From an uncultured Lachnospiraceae bacterium (lineage in GTDB: Bacteria; Bacillota; Clostridia; Lachnospirales; Lachnospiraceae), in NCBI GenBank assembly GCA_902803355.1, contig CADCPP010000198.1, positions 1 through 7,555 of the forward strand: a DNA stretch of 7,555 nucleotides, written 5' to 3'. Shown piece by piece: positions 6,640-7,555 of the stretch. Made by a program: the position numbers and the translations under genes. The stretch's first letter is position 1. Every line of letters starts with the position of its first letter. Below the pieces are notes generated by a model. That model ran no database searches, was not told the origin of the DNA, and saw only the letters and a list, made by a program, of their open reading frames with translations.

Positions 6640-7020
6640 TTAGCGGTCAGCGTCTTTGATCACGGTTTCAGCGCAGCGGCGGATGGCACCGAAGGTCTCG
6701 TCGCTGATATAATGCTCTACCTTGCAGGCGTCTTCTTCGGCGGCCTCCGGAGAGACCCCGATGTATTCGAGGATCTGAGTAAGGACCTGATGGCGCTCAA
6801 AGATCTTGGAGGCGCGGGCGCGGCCGGCCTCGGTAAGCGTGATGGCACCGGTGCCGCTGTCCACGGTAATGAAGCCGTCTTTCTTTAAGATCCCCATGGC
6901 ACGGCTCACCGATGGCTTGGAGAAATTCATGTATTCGCTCACGTCGATTGCACGGACGAGGGGCTGCTCTTTCGACAGACGCAGAATGGTTTCCAGATAC
7001 ATTTCACCGGATTCCTGCAT
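6640..7020 (-). CDS. DtxR/MntR-family metal-dependent transcriptional repressor (two-domain form)
   Basis: A 126-residue DNA-binding regulator. Residues 1-63 form a winged helix-turn-helix (VRAIDVSEYMNFSKPSVSRAM, recognition helix about 34-45); residues 64-126 form the metal-binding dimer domain. It lacks the SH3-like third domain of DtxR (about 226 residues) and is slightly shorter than B. subtilis MntR (142). Its main metal site would be Met7, Cys99, Glu102 and His103. This matches the Met/Cys/Glu/His set of iron-sensing DtxR/IdeR rather than the Asp/Glu set of Mn-sensing MntR. The second site keeps His77, but DtxR Glu83 and His98 are replaced by Thr81 and Glu95. AAGGAGGT lies 6 nt before the ATG. 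The gene leads the phosphatase gene and has its own promoter. Iron rather than manganese sensing, and self-regulation, are inferences. Confidence 0.93.
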   Translation of the reverse strand: MQESGEMYLETILRLSKEQPLVRAIDVSEYMNFSKPSVSRAMGILKKDGFITVDSGTGAITLTEAGRARASKIFERHQVLTQILEYIGVSPEAAEEDACKVEHYISDETFGAIRRCAETVIKDADR

Positions 7021-7047
7021 AACGGTACCTCCTTAAAACAATACTTT

Positions 7048-7076
7048 ATCTTATCATATAGGAAGAAAGAACGCAA
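7048..7076 (-). promoter_or_regulatory. Sigma-A promoter of the metal-regulator operon
   Basis: On the - strand: -35 TTGCGT (7076-7071), a 17-bp spacer, and -10 TAAGAT (7053-7048) preceded by TGA, which makes an extended -10. Transcription should begin near 7041, giving a short leader of about 20 nt before the regulator ATG at 7020, with AAGGAGGT at 7034-7027. The -10 region contains the tandem TTATCTTATC (+ strand 7046-7055), but I see no clear inverted repeat to call as a DtxR-type operator. Confidence 0.7.
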
Positions 7077-7090
7077 GTTTTCGGTACTCC

Positions 7091-7555
7091 TCAGTATTCG
7101 ATCCCTTTCCTGGCTTCGAGACCTTGATCATACGGATGCCGGATCTTTTTCATCTCAGTGAGGTAATCGGCCAGCTCGCGCAGCGCAGGCGACGGGTCTC
7201 TTCCGGTCAGAACGATCTCCAGATCATCCGGCCGGCGGACAAGGAGATCCAAAAGCTCCTGCTCCGGCACGAAGCCGCAGTTTACGGCAGGGATGATCTC
7301 ATCCAGAACCAGCAGGCCATAGCCGCCTTCGGACGGCGCCTCCTCACCCGGCAGGCATTGCTGGCCGAGACACAGCCCTTCCGCTTCCCGCAGCAGGCCG
7401 GAAAAGGCCGCCTTTGCGCGGGAAAACTCCTCATCATCCATGGTCCAGACAAAGCCGAAAGGCTCCGTGACCACGCGCACGTCAATGCCCGGGACAGCCT
7501 TCAGGACAGGAATCTCGGAAGAAGAGCCGACCTTTAGAAACTGGGTAAACAGAAC
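7091..7555 (-). CDS. cobO: Corrinoid (cob(I)alamin/cobyrinate) adenosyltransferase, CobA/CobO/BtuR type; N-terminus outside the window
   Basis: Transfers the adenosyl group of ATP to Co(I) corrinoids, making the coenzyme form of B12. The frame is open to the right edge, so the GTG at 7480 is internal. The visible 154 residues would be most of a protein of about 175-200. The missing N-terminus would carry the family's ATP-binding P-loop. Seen here, numbered from the edge: the TQFLK strand (4-8, compare QFIKG in CobA); FGFVW, whose Phe35 and Trp37 match Phe91 and Trp93 of Salmonella CobA, which help displace the lower ligand; the Walker-B-like LLVLDE; LTGRDP; LTEMKKIRHPYDQG; and the conserved C-terminal EARKGIEY. 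It lies upstream of the metal regulator with a 70-bp gap. I see no terminator after it, so some read-through is possible. The symbol is a family label: btuR, cobA and cobO cannot be told apart here. Confidence 0.9.
   Translation of the reverse strand, partial: VLFTQFLKVGSSSEIPVLKAVPGIDVRVVTEPFGFVWTMDDEEFSRAKAAFSGLLREAEGLCLGQQCLPGEEAPSEGGYGLLVLDEIIPAVNCGFVPEQELLDLLVRRPDDLEIVLTGRDPSPALRELADYLTEMKKIRHPYDQGLEARKGIEY

Noticed and set aside
7478..7480. GTG as start of a 129-residue protein
   Set aside because: The frame stays open to the window edge, and the upstream 25 codons match the adenosyltransferase family, so the gene is simply cut by the edge.

Overview
The window comes from a bacterial chromosome with mid-50s % GC (judged by eye). 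A strong AGGAGG-type ribosome binding site precedes nearly every gene, and one sigma-A promoter has an extended -10. With a two-domain DtxR/MntR regulator and a NatAB-like exporter, this points to Bacillota, most likely a Clostridia relative. That placement is inference. There is no mobile element, CRISPR array, tRNA or rRNA, and no gap over 75 bp between genes.

Layout. The left edge holds the 3' part of a type I L-asparaginase gene on the + strand (to 652). Everything else is on the - strand. Read in the direction of transcription, from the right, it runs: the 3' part of a corrinoid adenosyltransferase gene (7555-7091); a 70-bp gap with a clear promoter; a DtxR/MntR-family metal-dependent repressor (7020-6640); a PAP2-family membrane phosphatase (6629-5979); an intrinsic terminator or attenuator (5968-5943); an ABC exporter of one ATPase (5917-4925) and two related ABC-2 permeases (4935-3616 and 3619-2270); a two-helix YcxB-like membrane protein with a long charged tail (2221-1415); and a HAD-family hydrolase (1357-674), which converges on the asparaginase gene.

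How the parts work together. The regulator and the phosphatase form a tight pair: a 10-bp gap, with the phosphatase SD beginning inside the regulator's stop codon. The three exporter genes form a translationally coupled cassette, with overlaps of 11 bp and 4 bp. The two permeases share the same topology and a conserved loop, so a heterodimeric exporter of the NatAB/YhaQP type is the natural reading; the substrate cannot be read from the sequence. The 61-bp gap upstream of the ATPase contains a good terminator and no room for a promoter after it. The exporter may therefore be expressed by regulated read-through from the metal-regulator promoter, or from a promoter inside the phosphatase gene.

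No wholly new system is evident. The points most worth a second look are: a basic insertion of about 30 residues in the ATPase just before its signature motif; the terminator between the phosphatase and exporter genes; a textbook terminator for the asparaginase transcript embedded in the coding sequence of the opposing HAD gene; and altered key residues in the HAD enzyme, the metal regulator and the asparaginase.
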